Shown here: piece after piece, positions 52,878-60,829 of the stretch
Layout: each line of letters opens with the position of its first letter
How positions within the stretch are numbered: position 1 is the stretch's first letter
Assembly: GCF_900101455.1 (NCBI RefSeq)
Contig: NZ_FMZJ01000006.1
Location: 1-64,000 of the forward strand
Direction of reading: 5' to 3'
Source of the DNA: Sphingomonas sp. YR710
GTDB taxonomy: Bacteria; Pseudomonadota; Alphaproteobacteria; Sphingomonadales; Sphingomonadaceae
Length of the DNA stretch: 64,000 nucleotides
The notes under the pieces: model-generated
The model's database searches: none
Told to the model about the DNA's origin: nothing
What the model saw: only the letters and a program-made list of their open reading frames with translations
Made by a program: the position numbers and the translations under genes

Positions 52878-53756
52878 TCACCGCCCCAGCCCCAGAACAT
52901 AATCCGCCACCGCATCCGCCCAAGCCTTCGGCGCTTGATAATCGGCCGTCATCCCGGTCCAGCCGATTTCCTTTAACGTGAAGCCCGGATGCACTTTCTT
53001 CGTCGCGAGCGACACCGCGCGCAGCTGGTCGCCGGGATAGGTTATCAACATCACCGGCTGCTTCACCCCATCAAGCGCAGGCCCGAGTGGATAACTGAAA
53101 ATCGCTTGATGGCCGTAGAGATAATGCGGCCCGGCCTGGAAGAACTGCAGGATGCCCGTCTGGATCGCCTCGTCCGTCAGCCTGCCATTCGCGCCCAGTG
53201 CAGCGACTTCCTTCCAGCGTGCGAGCAAGGTTGCGCCGCCTGGTTTCGCCGTCCGATCGAATTCGGGCTCGGCGAGGAACGTCTTGAGCTGCTCGCCCCC
53301 GAAGATCGGCGGCCCATCCAGCACAAGCGCGCGGGTGCGATCGGGATGGCGCAGCGCGAAGGCCGCCACCAGGGTCGCTCCGGTATTGGCGCCTACCATT
53401 ACCGCCTTCTCCACGCCGAAGCGATCGAGCACCGGGATCAGATCGTCGGCATAATCGTCCGCGTGCGGCTGCTCAGTCGGGCTATCCGACAAACCGTAGC
53501 CGGGCAGGTCGATCGCGATCGACCTGATGCCACGTGCGGCCAGCCATGGCTGTGCCTTGGAGAATTCCACCGACGACCAGACCATCTTATGGACCAGCAC
53601 CACCGTCGGCCCGGCGGTCGGCCCATCCACGCGGACATGAATCTGGCCCCAGCGTCCGTCGACATAAGCGCGATAAGCCTGCGCCGGCGCCGCGGCGGCG
53701 GGCACCGCCATCATCAACGCGCAACCGGCGGCAAGCATCGTCCTGGCAAAGCGCAT
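52878..53756 (-). CDS. Secreted alpha/beta hydrolase with Asn at the nucleophile position
   Basis: The protein has 292 residues, paralogous to the Asp-type hydrolase at 49200-50120: YVDGRWGQIHVRVDGP, LVHKMVWSSVEFSKAQPWL, IDLPGYGLSD, VMVGANTGATLVAAFALRHP. The elbow is G-A-N-T-G, with Asn where Ser is expected. A signal peptide (MLAAGCALMMAVPAAAAP) is present. No GH-type catalytic His is visible late in the protein. The ATG at 53754-53756 has AAGGAACG upstream; longer in-frame starts overlap the transporter stop. Confidence 0.85.
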   Translation of the reverse strand: MRFARTMLAAGCALMMAVPAAAAPAQAYRAYVDGRWGQIHVRVDGPTAGPTVVLVHKMVWSSVEFSKAQPWLAARGIRSIAIDLPGYGLSDSPTEQPHADDYADDLIPVLDRFGVEKAVMVGANTGATLVAAFALRHPDRTRALVLDGPPIFGGEQLKTFLAEPEFDRTAKPGGATLLARWKEVAALGANGRLTDEAIQTGILQFFQAGPHYLYGHQAIFSYPLGPALDGVKQPVMLITYPGDQLRAVSLATKKVHPGFTLKEIGWTGMTADYQAPKAWADAVADYVLGLGR

Positions 53757-53779
53757 CGTCTCGTTCCTTCTGAACATCG

Positions 53780-55171
53780 TCAAGCCGCGAGCAGCTTCGT
53801 CTGCCGCAGCATTTTCTCGTCGAGTGGATATGACAGCATCAGCAACCAGCTGAGCGTCACAAGAGCCGCCGGAATCAGCGATGCACCGGCATATAGCGCG
53901 AACGTCGCCGAGGTCGGCTGCGCCACCAGCGCGCCTTGCGTCGTCGAGATGAAGCCAGCGGCCGACAGCACGACGCCGATAATGCCAGCGCCCAACGCAT
54001 AGCCCAGCTTCTCGACGATCGTGTAGATACTGGAGAAGATTCCCTCGCGGCGCAGACCAGTACGCAGCCGATCAAATTCCATCACGTCCGGCAGCATTGC
54101 CACGCTCATCAGCGTCGTTCCCGCCGCCGCGATGCCGTTGATAGCGCCCCGCACCCAGATGGCAGGCATGGTGATGCCGGCATCTGTGAAGAACCAGCTG
54201 ATATAGGTAATCGCCAGCAAGCCAGTGGCCAGCAGATAAGCGGGGCGCTTGCCGATCTTGCGGCCGAGCCACACCCAAACCGGAATTACGGCCACCGCGA
54301 CCAGGTTTTGCACCAGGGTCAACTGGGTTAGCCCGCCATATCCGATCTTGACCACATTGAGCAGGAACAGCACCTTGGTTGTGCTGATCATCGCGATGGC
54401 GGCATATTGCGACAGCTTGATCGTCATCAGCAGCACGAACGGCCGGTTAGACGCCAGGGTCGAGATCATCTCGCGCCGCGTGAAATGCGATCGCGGCGCG
54501 GCAACCATCATCCGGGCGTTTCGGGTTCCGAAGAAGCTGATCAGCATGCTTAGGCTCAGCAGTCCGCCAGCGACTGCCCCCATCATCGCATAGCCCATCG
54601 ATCCGCCACCGAACCAGCCGATAAGCGCCGCGGCGCCCGCCGATGCAGCGATCTGACCAAGGCTGATGAAGAAGGTGCGGAAAGATAGCAGACGGGTCCG
54701 CTCATGATAGCCATCGGTCATCTCACCGGCCATCGCAACATAGGGCACCGAAAATAAAGAATAACCGGTCGAATAGATCACCAGCGCCATCCCCATCCAG
54801 ATCAGCAGCCCGGTCTCACCAAGTTTGGGCGGCATGAAAATCATCAGGAAGGACAGGCCGCCGACCGCTGCCCCGGCGAGCAGAAAGGGTCGGCGGCGAC
54901 CAATCCGGCTCTTCGTGCGATCGCTGATCGTGCCGATCGCGACATCCGCACCGACATCGTAGAGTTTGGAGAAGGTGAGCAACAACCCCGCCACCGCGGC
55001 GGATTGGCCGAGCACTGTCGTCATCATCGCCGGAAACAAGACGGTCACGACGTTGAGCAGGATGGCGATACCGAACGATCCGATGCCGAAGCCGAGGCAC
55101 AATCGCAGCGGTAGATGCACCTCCCGTTCGGCAGGAACGGCAATTGGCACGGCGGTCGTCGAAACGGTCAT
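53780..55171 (-). CDS. GPH-type MFS symporter, copy C
   Basis: The protein has 463 residues with about 12 helices. KLYDVGADVAIGTISDRTKS, RIGRRRPFLLAGA and PYVAMAGEMTDGYHERTRLL place it with copies A and B. The ATG (CAT at 55169-55171) is chosen; the upstream extension has no family similarity. It precedes the Asn-type hydrolase gene on the same strand. This gives a third occurrence of a symporter gene close to an M24 gene in the island. Confidence 0.88.
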   Translation of the reverse strand: MTVSTTAVPIAVPAEREVHLPLRLCLGFGIGSFGIAILLNVVTVLFPAMMTTVLGQSAAVAGLLLTFSKLYDVGADVAIGTISDRTKSRIGRRRPFLLAGAAVGGLSFLMIFMPPKLGETGLLIWMGMALVIYSTGYSLFSVPYVAMAGEMTDGYHERTRLLSFRTFFISLGQIAASAGAAALIGWFGGGSMGYAMMGAVAGGLLSLSMLISFFGTRNARMMVAAPRSHFTRREMISTLASNRPFVLLMTIKLSQYAAIAMISTTKVLFLLNVVKIGYGGLTQLTLVQNLVAVAVIPVWVWLGRKIGKRPAYLLATGLLAITYISWFFTDAGITMPAIWVRGAINGIAAAGTTLMSVAMLPDVMEFDRLRTGLRREGIFSSIYTIVEKLGYALGAGIIGVVLSAAGFISTTQGALVAQPTSATFALYAGASLIPAALVTLSWLLMLSYPLDEKMLRQTKLLAA

Positions 55172-55235
55172 ATGCGCTCCCGATGAAGCCGCGAGCCTAA
55201 CATGGTTGGCGCTTCGGCCTATCCACAGGGGGCCA

Positions 55236-55254
55236 TTATCCACCGATCGGATAA
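55236..55254. promoter_or_regulatory. Candidate operator between symporter C and hydrolase
   Basis: TTATCCACCGATCGGATAA has near-palindromic arms (TTATCC/GGATAA) and includes CCACCGATCGG, a partial match to the island motif. It lies in a 146-bp divergent gap. A second TATCCAC occurs at 55219. Confidence 0.4.
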
Positions 55255-55317
55255 ACCAGGCGTCGCGCTGGCAGCAATCGGTGCCGGGCGCGCATCGATA
55301 GGCGATCAGGAGGGACC

Positions 55318-56130
55318 ATGCCGCATATCCGCCGTTCCTATATCGACGGCCGCTGGGGCCAGATCCACACCCGCATCGGCGCCGGCCCGCACGACCGCCC
55401 GCCTTTGCTGATGCTCCATCCCACGCCGAAATCGGGCTGGATCTACGAGCCCCTGATGGCTGCATTGATGTCGAACCGCACCGTCGTCGCCCCTGATACG
55501 CCCGGTTATGGCGCGAGCGACCCCCCGCCGGTGCCAGCGTCCATCGAGGAGTTCGCGAGGGAGATGGCGGCGCTTATGGCGCAGCTCGCGGAACGGGGCG
55601 ATGTGCCAGCGGGGCCTTTTGACGTGCTCGGCTATCATACCGGATCAGTAACGTCTGTGGCGATGTCCGAACTGGCGCCGACCGCGGTGCGCAAGCTGGT
55701 TCTGGTCTCGCTCGCCGCCTATCCGGCCCAGGTCCGCGCGGCCAAGCGCGAGGGACTGCGCCATTGGCCCGTGCCGAAGGAGGACGGATCCCATCTCGGC
55801 GCGCTGTGGACCCTGATGCAGGGCCTGTTTGACCGGCGCATCGATACCGTCTGGAAGCATGAATCGCTCACGGAAAATCTGCGATCGGGTGCTCGAGCGC
55901 ATTGGGGCTATGACGCGGTCTATCGGTATGATTTGCAGGCGGCACTGGGCCGGCTCGCCCATCCGGCGCTGATCCTCAATCCCGAGGACGATCTGTGGAT
56001 TCCGACGCGCGAAAATGCACCGCGCGTGGCGCATGCTGATTATATCGAGCTGCCCGATCTGAAACATGGGCTGTTCGAGTTGGAACCCACGAAGATCGCA
56101 GGATTGATCGTGAAATTCCTGGATGGATAG
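55318..56130 (+). CDS. Alpha/beta hydrolase with GYHTG elbow
   Basis: The protein has 270 residues with no signal peptide. SYIDGRWGQIHTRIGAGP at the start parallels the secreted paralogues at 49200 and 52878. LMLHPTPKSGWIYEPLM, VAPDTPGYGASD and FDVLGYHTGSVTSVAMSEL follow. The nucleophile position is His (G-Y-H-T-G). A possible late His is in DLKHGLFE. AGGAGGG lies just before the ATG. It probably acts in the cytoplasm on a product imported by symporter C, from which it is divergent. Confidence 0.87.
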   Translation: MPHIRRSYIDGRWGQIHTRIGAGPHDRPPLLMLHPTPKSGWIYEPLMAALMSNRTVVAPDTPGYGASDPPPVPASIEEFAREMAALMAQLAERGDVPAGPFDVLGYHTGSVTSVAMSELAPTAVRKLVLVSLAAYPAQVRAAKREGLRHWPVPKEDGSHLGALWTLMQGLFDRRIDTVWKHESLTENLRSGARAHWGYDAVYRYDLQAALGRLAHPALILNPEDDLWIPTRENAPRVAHADYIELPDLKHGLFELEPTKIAGLIVKFLDG

Positions 56131-56135
56131 GGGCA

Positions 56136-57011
56136 TCAGGCCCCCAGAAACGGCCCGATCAGCGCTGCCGCCTCCACCGGCTTTTCCTGATGGACGAACG
56201 ATCCCGATCCCGGCACCGTCACCACCCGCACATCCCTGATCTTTGCTTGCGCCACCGCGTTGAAGCGCAGATAAGCGCCGCGATCAGCACTTACCACCAA
56301 AGTGGGCGCCTCGATCCTGGGCAGATAATCTGCCGCGCCCAACAACCCAACGCCCCGCTCACTCGCCAGCTTCCAGTCACCGGCACGCGCGTTGCTGGCC
56401 GCCTGTTCGGTCGAGATACGCGGATCGACAGTCCCAAAGCGCGCCTGCTGCTCGGCCGACGAACGGATCAGCCCGACGCCGGCAGCCGCGCGCTCGGCAT
56501 CCTGACGGTCAAGATCGGCGCGGTGCATGGCTTTGCCCATCGCCGTGCTGATCAACGCGAGCTTGCGGATCCGCCCGGGATAGGTCGCCGCGATCAAAAG
56601 CGAGATCACGCCGCCATAGCTGTTGCCGAGAAAGTCGCAGCGGCCGACGCCGATCGCGTCGAGCGCAGCGAGGATCATCGCCGCGGCCTCTGGCACAGTC
56701 ATCACATGCGGCGCGGGGCCGTTCATGCGGGACTCGCCATGGCCGGGCGGATCAATCGCGATCAGCCGTCGGCCCGGCGCAAGCAGAGGCGCGATCGCGC
56801 GCCAGTCGGCGATCCAGCCACCAAGCTTGGGCAGCAGTACCAGCGGCGCGCCCGCCCCCAGGGTCGCATAGTTGATCGAACCGCCACCGACCGCAACCTG
56901 CCCTCCCCCGGTCCATGGCGCATCCGCCGTGGCGGCGCGGGCCGGCACCGTCGCCAGCGCCGTCATACTGGCAAACAGTCCGATCGTCTCTCGACGGGTG
57001 GCGGTCGTCAT
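56136..57011 (-). CDS. Secreted alpha/beta hydrolase with canonical Ser elbow
   Basis: The protein has 291 residues. A Tat-like N terminus (TRRETIGLFASMTALATVPA) is followed by LVLLPKLGGWIADWRAIAPL, IDPPGHGESRM, CDFLGNSYGGVISLLIAATY and a late VVSADRGAYLRF. The elbow G-N-S-Y-G is canonical. The C-terminal SGSFVHQEKP supplies the catalytic His. It overlaps the DUF3089 gene by 4 bases. Confidence 0.87.
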   Translation of the reverse strand: MTTATRRETIGLFASMTALATVPARAATADAPWTGGGQVAVGGGSINYATLGAGAPLVLLPKLGGWIADWRAIAPLLAPGRRLIAIDPPGHGESRMNGPAPHVMTVPEAAAMILAALDAIGVGRCDFLGNSYGGVISLLIAATYPGRIRKLALISTAMGKAMHRADLDRQDAERAAAGVGLIRSSAEQQARFGTVDPRISTEQAASNARAGDWKLASERGVGLLGAADYLPRIEAPTLVVSADRGAYLRFNAVAQAKIRDVRVVTVPGSGSFVHQEKPVEAAALIGPFLGA

Positions 57012-58021
57012 CGATGTCCTTTCAGGAAGGCGTCTGCCCGAGCGACAGCATTGGTGCGAATCGCTGCGTAGAAGAGGGCAATATCGTGATAGTGCATATT
57101 GCCGCCGCCCGGAATCGGATCGAGCCCAAGCGCAGCAGGCGGTGGCGTCACCAACAACACCCCATTCTCGCATCGCGCGCCAACGGCGCCGGCTACGACC
57201 GGGGGCGTCAGGCCGGCTCCAATAGGCAAGGTGCCGGGATTCAAGTCCTTCCCCGCCGACGGCTGTGTGGCATCGAAGGTCAGCGGATTGACGCACAGCA
57301 GCTTCGGATCGCCACCGTCGTGCACCTTGCGATATTTGGCCTCGTTGCGCGCAATATAGCTGGCGGTTTCCGATCCCTCGAGGAAACTCGCCCAGCTGAT
57401 AACGCATCCGGTCTCGATCGAACCGCGGCACGGCTGAAGATGCTTATAGGTCGTACCGAAGTCGCCTTCGGATATGCCAAGTCCGATCGCATAAGCGGCG
57501 ACCATATGCGCGGCAGCCGGCATGCCATCGATGCGTTCGCGCAACAAGCGCAGGACATGCAGCGCCCCCTGACTGTGACCCACGAGCATGAACGGCCGTC
57601 CATGATTGTCATGCGCTATATAATGATCAAACGCGCGCAATACGTCGCCATAAGCCAGATCATACGCATCCTCGCCGCCGGTGTTGCGATCGGCAAAAGC
57701 ACGGAACGATGCCTGGCGGAACCAGGGCGCTAACACGCGGCAGCAAGCGTTGAAGACGCCCGCCTGTCGCGCCATCAGCGGGACATTCGGACCATCAGCA
57801 CGTGACTCTTCAGTCAGATCGGCGTTCCAGCGCGCGTCGCGGAAGGTGGTCGGGTGGACATAGAAGACATCCACCTTCGGATACCGCGCGACGGGCAACG
57901 TGCCGGGTGCAGCCGCCCGCATCATCCGGCCGGGCACCCAGGATGCGGAATTATCATAGTCGGGCGCAGCCGTTGCCGGGGCGACAGCAGCCGATAGCAC
58001 GGCGATCAACGGCAGGATCAT
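57008..58021 (-). CDS. DUF3089 secreted esterase-like protein
   Basis: The protein has 337 residues. A short signal peptide (ILPLIAVLSAAVAPATA) is followed by VDVFYVHPTTFRD, FNACCRVLAPWFRQASFRAF, AYGDVLRAFDHYI and the nucleophile elbow FMLVGHSQGALHVLRLL. This order is typical of DUF3089, an alpha/beta-hydrolase-related family with lipase-like members. A late His lies in GGNMHYHDIALFY. The ATG at 58019-58021 gives the signal peptide; the longer frame overlaps a terminator. Confidence 0.85.
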   Translation of the reverse strand: MILPLIAVLSAAVAPATAAPDYDNSASWVPGRMMRAAAPGTLPVARYPKVDVFYVHPTTFRDARWNADLTEESRADGPNVPLMARQAGVFNACCRVLAPWFRQASFRAFADRNTGGEDAYDLAYGDVLRAFDHYIAHDNHGRPFMLVGHSQGALHVLRLLRERIDGMPAAAHMVAAYAIGLGISEGDFGTTYKHLQPCRGSIETGCVISWASFLEGSETASYIARNEAKYRKVHDGGDPKLLCVNPLTFDATQPSAGKDLNPGTLPIGAGLTPPVVAGAVGARCENGVLLVTPPPAALGLDPIPGGGNMHYHDIALFYAAIRTNAVARADAFLKGHR

Positions 58022-58154
58022 CGCGGCATTCCAGTGCGAAAGACGGGATTGGCCCCGAAGGGATGGTCCGGACCGAATTTGCGGCTCCGACGATCGATGT
58101 GGAGAAAGCGGGGAACGGTTGGACGCGACTTGATCATCGCGCTCCTGAAAGAAG

Positions 58155-58182
58155 AACCCCCGCACCTTGCGGTACGGGGGTT
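58155..58182 (-). terminator. Rho-independent terminator of the receptor gene
   Basis: AACCCCCG (58155-58162) pairs with CGGGGGTT (58175-58182), with an inner ACC/GGT pair closing a TTGC loop. On the minus strand the stem is followed by CTTCTTTC. It sits 10 bases after the receptor stop. Confidence 0.75.
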
Positions 58183-58192
58183 GGTAACTCGA

Positions 58193-60544
58193 TCAGTATT
58201 TGAAGCCGACGCGGACACCCACGGCCCGCCGCTCCGGCGGCGCGAGGACTATCAGGCTCAGGCCCTGCGCCGCGCTGCTGTTCGGGTTGGCATTGCGCAG
58301 GATGTTTGTCGGAGTCTTGTCGTCGAACAGGTTGCGGGCGAAAAGTTCGATCGAATAGACATCATTATGCGCGCCGATCGCGCCATGGACGACATTGGCC
58401 GGCGCCGTCCAGGCGACATTGGCCGCGGTCTCGTACATCTTGCCCGTATAGACATATTGACCGTGGACATAGCCGGTCCACTTGTCGTTAATCGGCTTTT
58501 CATAGCTGACGTTCAGGCTGGCCGTATAGGCTGGATAACGTTCCATGCGATTGCCGACCGGATTCAATACGCCGTTGATAGCGAGACATTCGGTACAGCT
58601 CGTGAACTTGATCTTCGTCGCCGCCCAATCGAAGGTGCCATCGACCGTCAGCTCGTCGGTGATCTTGCCGGTCGCCTGCAGTTCGATGCCCCACAGGTCG
58701 GTTTTGCCGCTCGGCAGCAGGAAGGTGTTGGTCTGGGTCGTCGTGCTTGCTGCCGTCGGCCTATAGGCGATATTCTGGCTGATCTGCCGGCCGCGCCATT
58801 TGCCGTAATAGGTCGACGCGAGAACGGTCAGGTGCCGATCGAGGAACTGGCCTTTGACGCCCGCTTCCCAGTTGGTGAGCTTCTCTTCCGGCACGTTCAC
58901 CGGCACCGCGAACTGGGCAAGCACCTGCTGGCGCTGGAAGTCGGTCAGTGTCGTCAGGCCACCGTTAAAGGTACCCGGACGCCGGCCCTCAGAATAGGAT
59001 ACATAAACGTTCAAATTCTTGCGGACTTCATAGTTCAGGATCACGCGCGGCGTAAACGACTTGAACGTGTTTTCCAGATGGGTGTTCGAGAAGTCGATGT
59101 CCTGCTTCACCTGATCCCATTGATAACGGCCTTCGGCACTTATCGAGAGCCCCGATACGATATCATAGTTCAGCGAACCGAAGATACCGATCGTGCGCGA
59201 CGCACCCACCGTCAGGCGGCTGAGTTCGGAGATCGTGGTGCTCGACGTTGGACGATAGGCGCGGCCGACGAACGTGTTGCTCAGCTTGAGATAGTTGGCC
59301 CCGACAAGGAAGCTGAAGCCGCTCATCTTGGACGAAGCGAGCCGCAACTCGGCGGACGTGCTCTTGTCGTTGTTCGGAATGAATACGGTCGACGAATAGC
59401 CGGTGCCGTCATTACCACGATTATAGGTGTCCGTGATCGCGCCCCACTGATTGTGGCTCTTGCCCAACGCGCTCGACAGCGTGAAGTCGCCCAGCTGAAG
59501 ATCGGCGAGCAGATTGGCCTGATAGGCGCGCCGCTCAAGGCCCAGATGGTCGATCAAATCCTGTGAGACGGCGCTTTGACCCTGCGCGAGCAGCAGAGCA
59601 GCCAGCGGCGGCGTGTTATTCTGCGACAGACGATTGGCGGGAACGCTGGAGATCTCGCCGCAACGATAGTTGAGGCCGTTCACCGCACGGCCCGAGCCGC
59701 CAAGATTGCAGTTATAGTCCGCCTCGGTGAGCGCGGCCTGTGCCGAAGGTCCGTCGCTGTCCTTCCAGGCAGCAAAATAACCGCGGATCTTTAGCGTCTC
59801 GGTGGGCGTGGCGAGAAACGAAGCCGAAATCGACTTGGTTTGCTCGTCTCCAAGCCGTCCGGTGCCGTTGAAGTTCTTATATTCGCCCTTCTTGTCATAA
59901 TAGCGGCCCGAAACGCGGATTGCGAGCTTGTCCTGGATCAGCGGCCCCTCGACCGAGGCGCTGATCTCAGCCTTGTCGCGGCTCGTATATGAGGCCTGGC
60001 CCTCCACCGAATAATCGGTGAGCGACGGCGTCTTGGTAATGAAGTTGATCGCACCGGCAAAGGTCGCGCGTCCGAAATAGGCGCTCTGCGGGCCGTTAAC
60101 GACTTCGACGCGTTCAATATTGTTCAGGCCTGGGATCGATCCGGTCGGGATCGCTACGCCGTCGATGAAGACGGTAACCGGGACGGACATCCCGCGGATC
60201 GTGAAATTGACAAAGCCTCGATCGTTCCGATTGGCTCCCGAATTCTGATAGCGCAGGCCGGGGACATTGCCGTTGAGGCTGTTGAGGTCGGTAATGTTGC
60301 GCGATTTCAGCGTGTCACCACCGATGGCGGTGATCGACAGCGGAACGGCGATGATATTCTCGCCCCGCTTGCGGGCGGTCACCACGATATCACCCGCGCC
60401 AGCATCACTGGCGTCGGCAGCGTCAGCCGGCGTAGCGGCCGTCGCATCGACCTGTGCGGCAGCGGGTGTGGCCATCATGAGCAATGCGGTGCCGAGGGCG
60501 AGCATGGACGGAACGGTGTAAAAATTGGACTGGCAGGTGCGCAT
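58193..60544 (-). CDS. TonB-dependent receptor, catabolic island copy 2
   Basis: The protein has 783 residues. A signal peptide (MLALGTALLMMATPAAAQ) is followed by a TonB box region DIVVTARKRGEN, a plug with VEVVNGPQSAYFGRATFAGA, then a barrel ending VGVRVGFKY. It shares with copy 1 the loop sequence ADYNCNLG...LNYRCG and PANRLSQN, so the two are paralogues for related ligands. No STN domain. The ATG (CAT at 60542-60544) has AAGGGGG about 9 bases upstream; the longer frame is rejected. Confidence 0.92.
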   Translation of the reverse strand: MRTCQSNFYTVPSMLALGTALLMMATPAAAQVDATAATPADAADASDAGAGDIVVTARKRGENIIAVPLSITAIGGDTLKSRNITDLNSLNGNVPGLRYQNSGANRNDRGFVNFTIRGMSVPVTVFIDGVAIPTGSIPGLNNIERVEVVNGPQSAYFGRATFAGAINFITKTPSLTDYSVEGQASYTSRDKAEISASVEGPLIQDKLAIRVSGRYYDKKGEYKNFNGTGRLGDEQTKSISASFLATPTETLKIRGYFAAWKDSDGPSAQAALTEADYNCNLGGSGRAVNGLNYRCGEISSVPANRLSQNNTPPLAALLLAQGQSAVSQDLIDHLGLERRAYQANLLADLQLGDFTLSSALGKSHNQWGAITDTYNRGNDGTGYSSTVFIPNNDKSTSAELRLASSKMSGFSFLVGANYLKLSNTFVGRAYRPTSSTTISELSRLTVGASRTIGIFGSLNYDIVSGLSISAEGRYQWDQVKQDIDFSNTHLENTFKSFTPRVILNYEVRKNLNVYVSYSEGRRPGTFNGGLTTLTDFQRQQVLAQFAVPVNVPEEKLTNWEAGVKGQFLDRHLTVLASTYYGKWRGRQISQNIAYRPTAASTTTQTNTFLLPSGKTDLWGIELQATGKITDELTVDGTFDWAATKIKFTSCTECLAINGVLNPVGNRMERYPAYTASLNVSYEKPINDKWTGYVHGQYVYTGKMYETAANVAWTAPANVVHGAIGAHNDVYSIELFARNLFDDKTPTNILRNANPNSSAAQGLSLIVLAPPERRAVGVRVGFKY

Positions 60545-60665
60545 CGTCGAATACCCCCTTGATTGGTCTGGCCATCCGCCGGCGATCTTTATCGCTTTCG
60601 GGCCAGCGACCTTGCCCTGAAACAATCTTATGGAAGGCTGAGCGGATCGAGTCGCACATCGAATT

Positions 60666-60689
60666 TGTCCACCAGTCGAGTATTTTCGG
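60666..60689. promoter_or_regulatory. Candidate operator upstream of receptor copy 2
   Basis: TGTCCACCAGTCGAGTAT, continuing to TTTCGG at 60689, contains CCACCAGTCGA (60669-60679). It aligns over 25 bases (60665-60689) with the site at 46766-46790. It lies about 120 bases upstream of the receptor start. Confidence 0.5.
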
Positions 60690-60829
60690 CTGACACAGAT
60701 CATCGTGAAATCACCCGAAAACGCAGCGGCGCCATGCCGACAGCATGACGCCACATCTGTTAACGTACTGGAATAGATCATAGATGACCCTGGAGCAAAC
60801 CGGGGGGGGACATCGTTATCCGCGGAGAA

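Noticed and set aside
60802-60809. Run of eight G after the flavoenzyme stop
   Set aside because: It is short, in intergenic DNA, without flanking arms or a nearby promoter.
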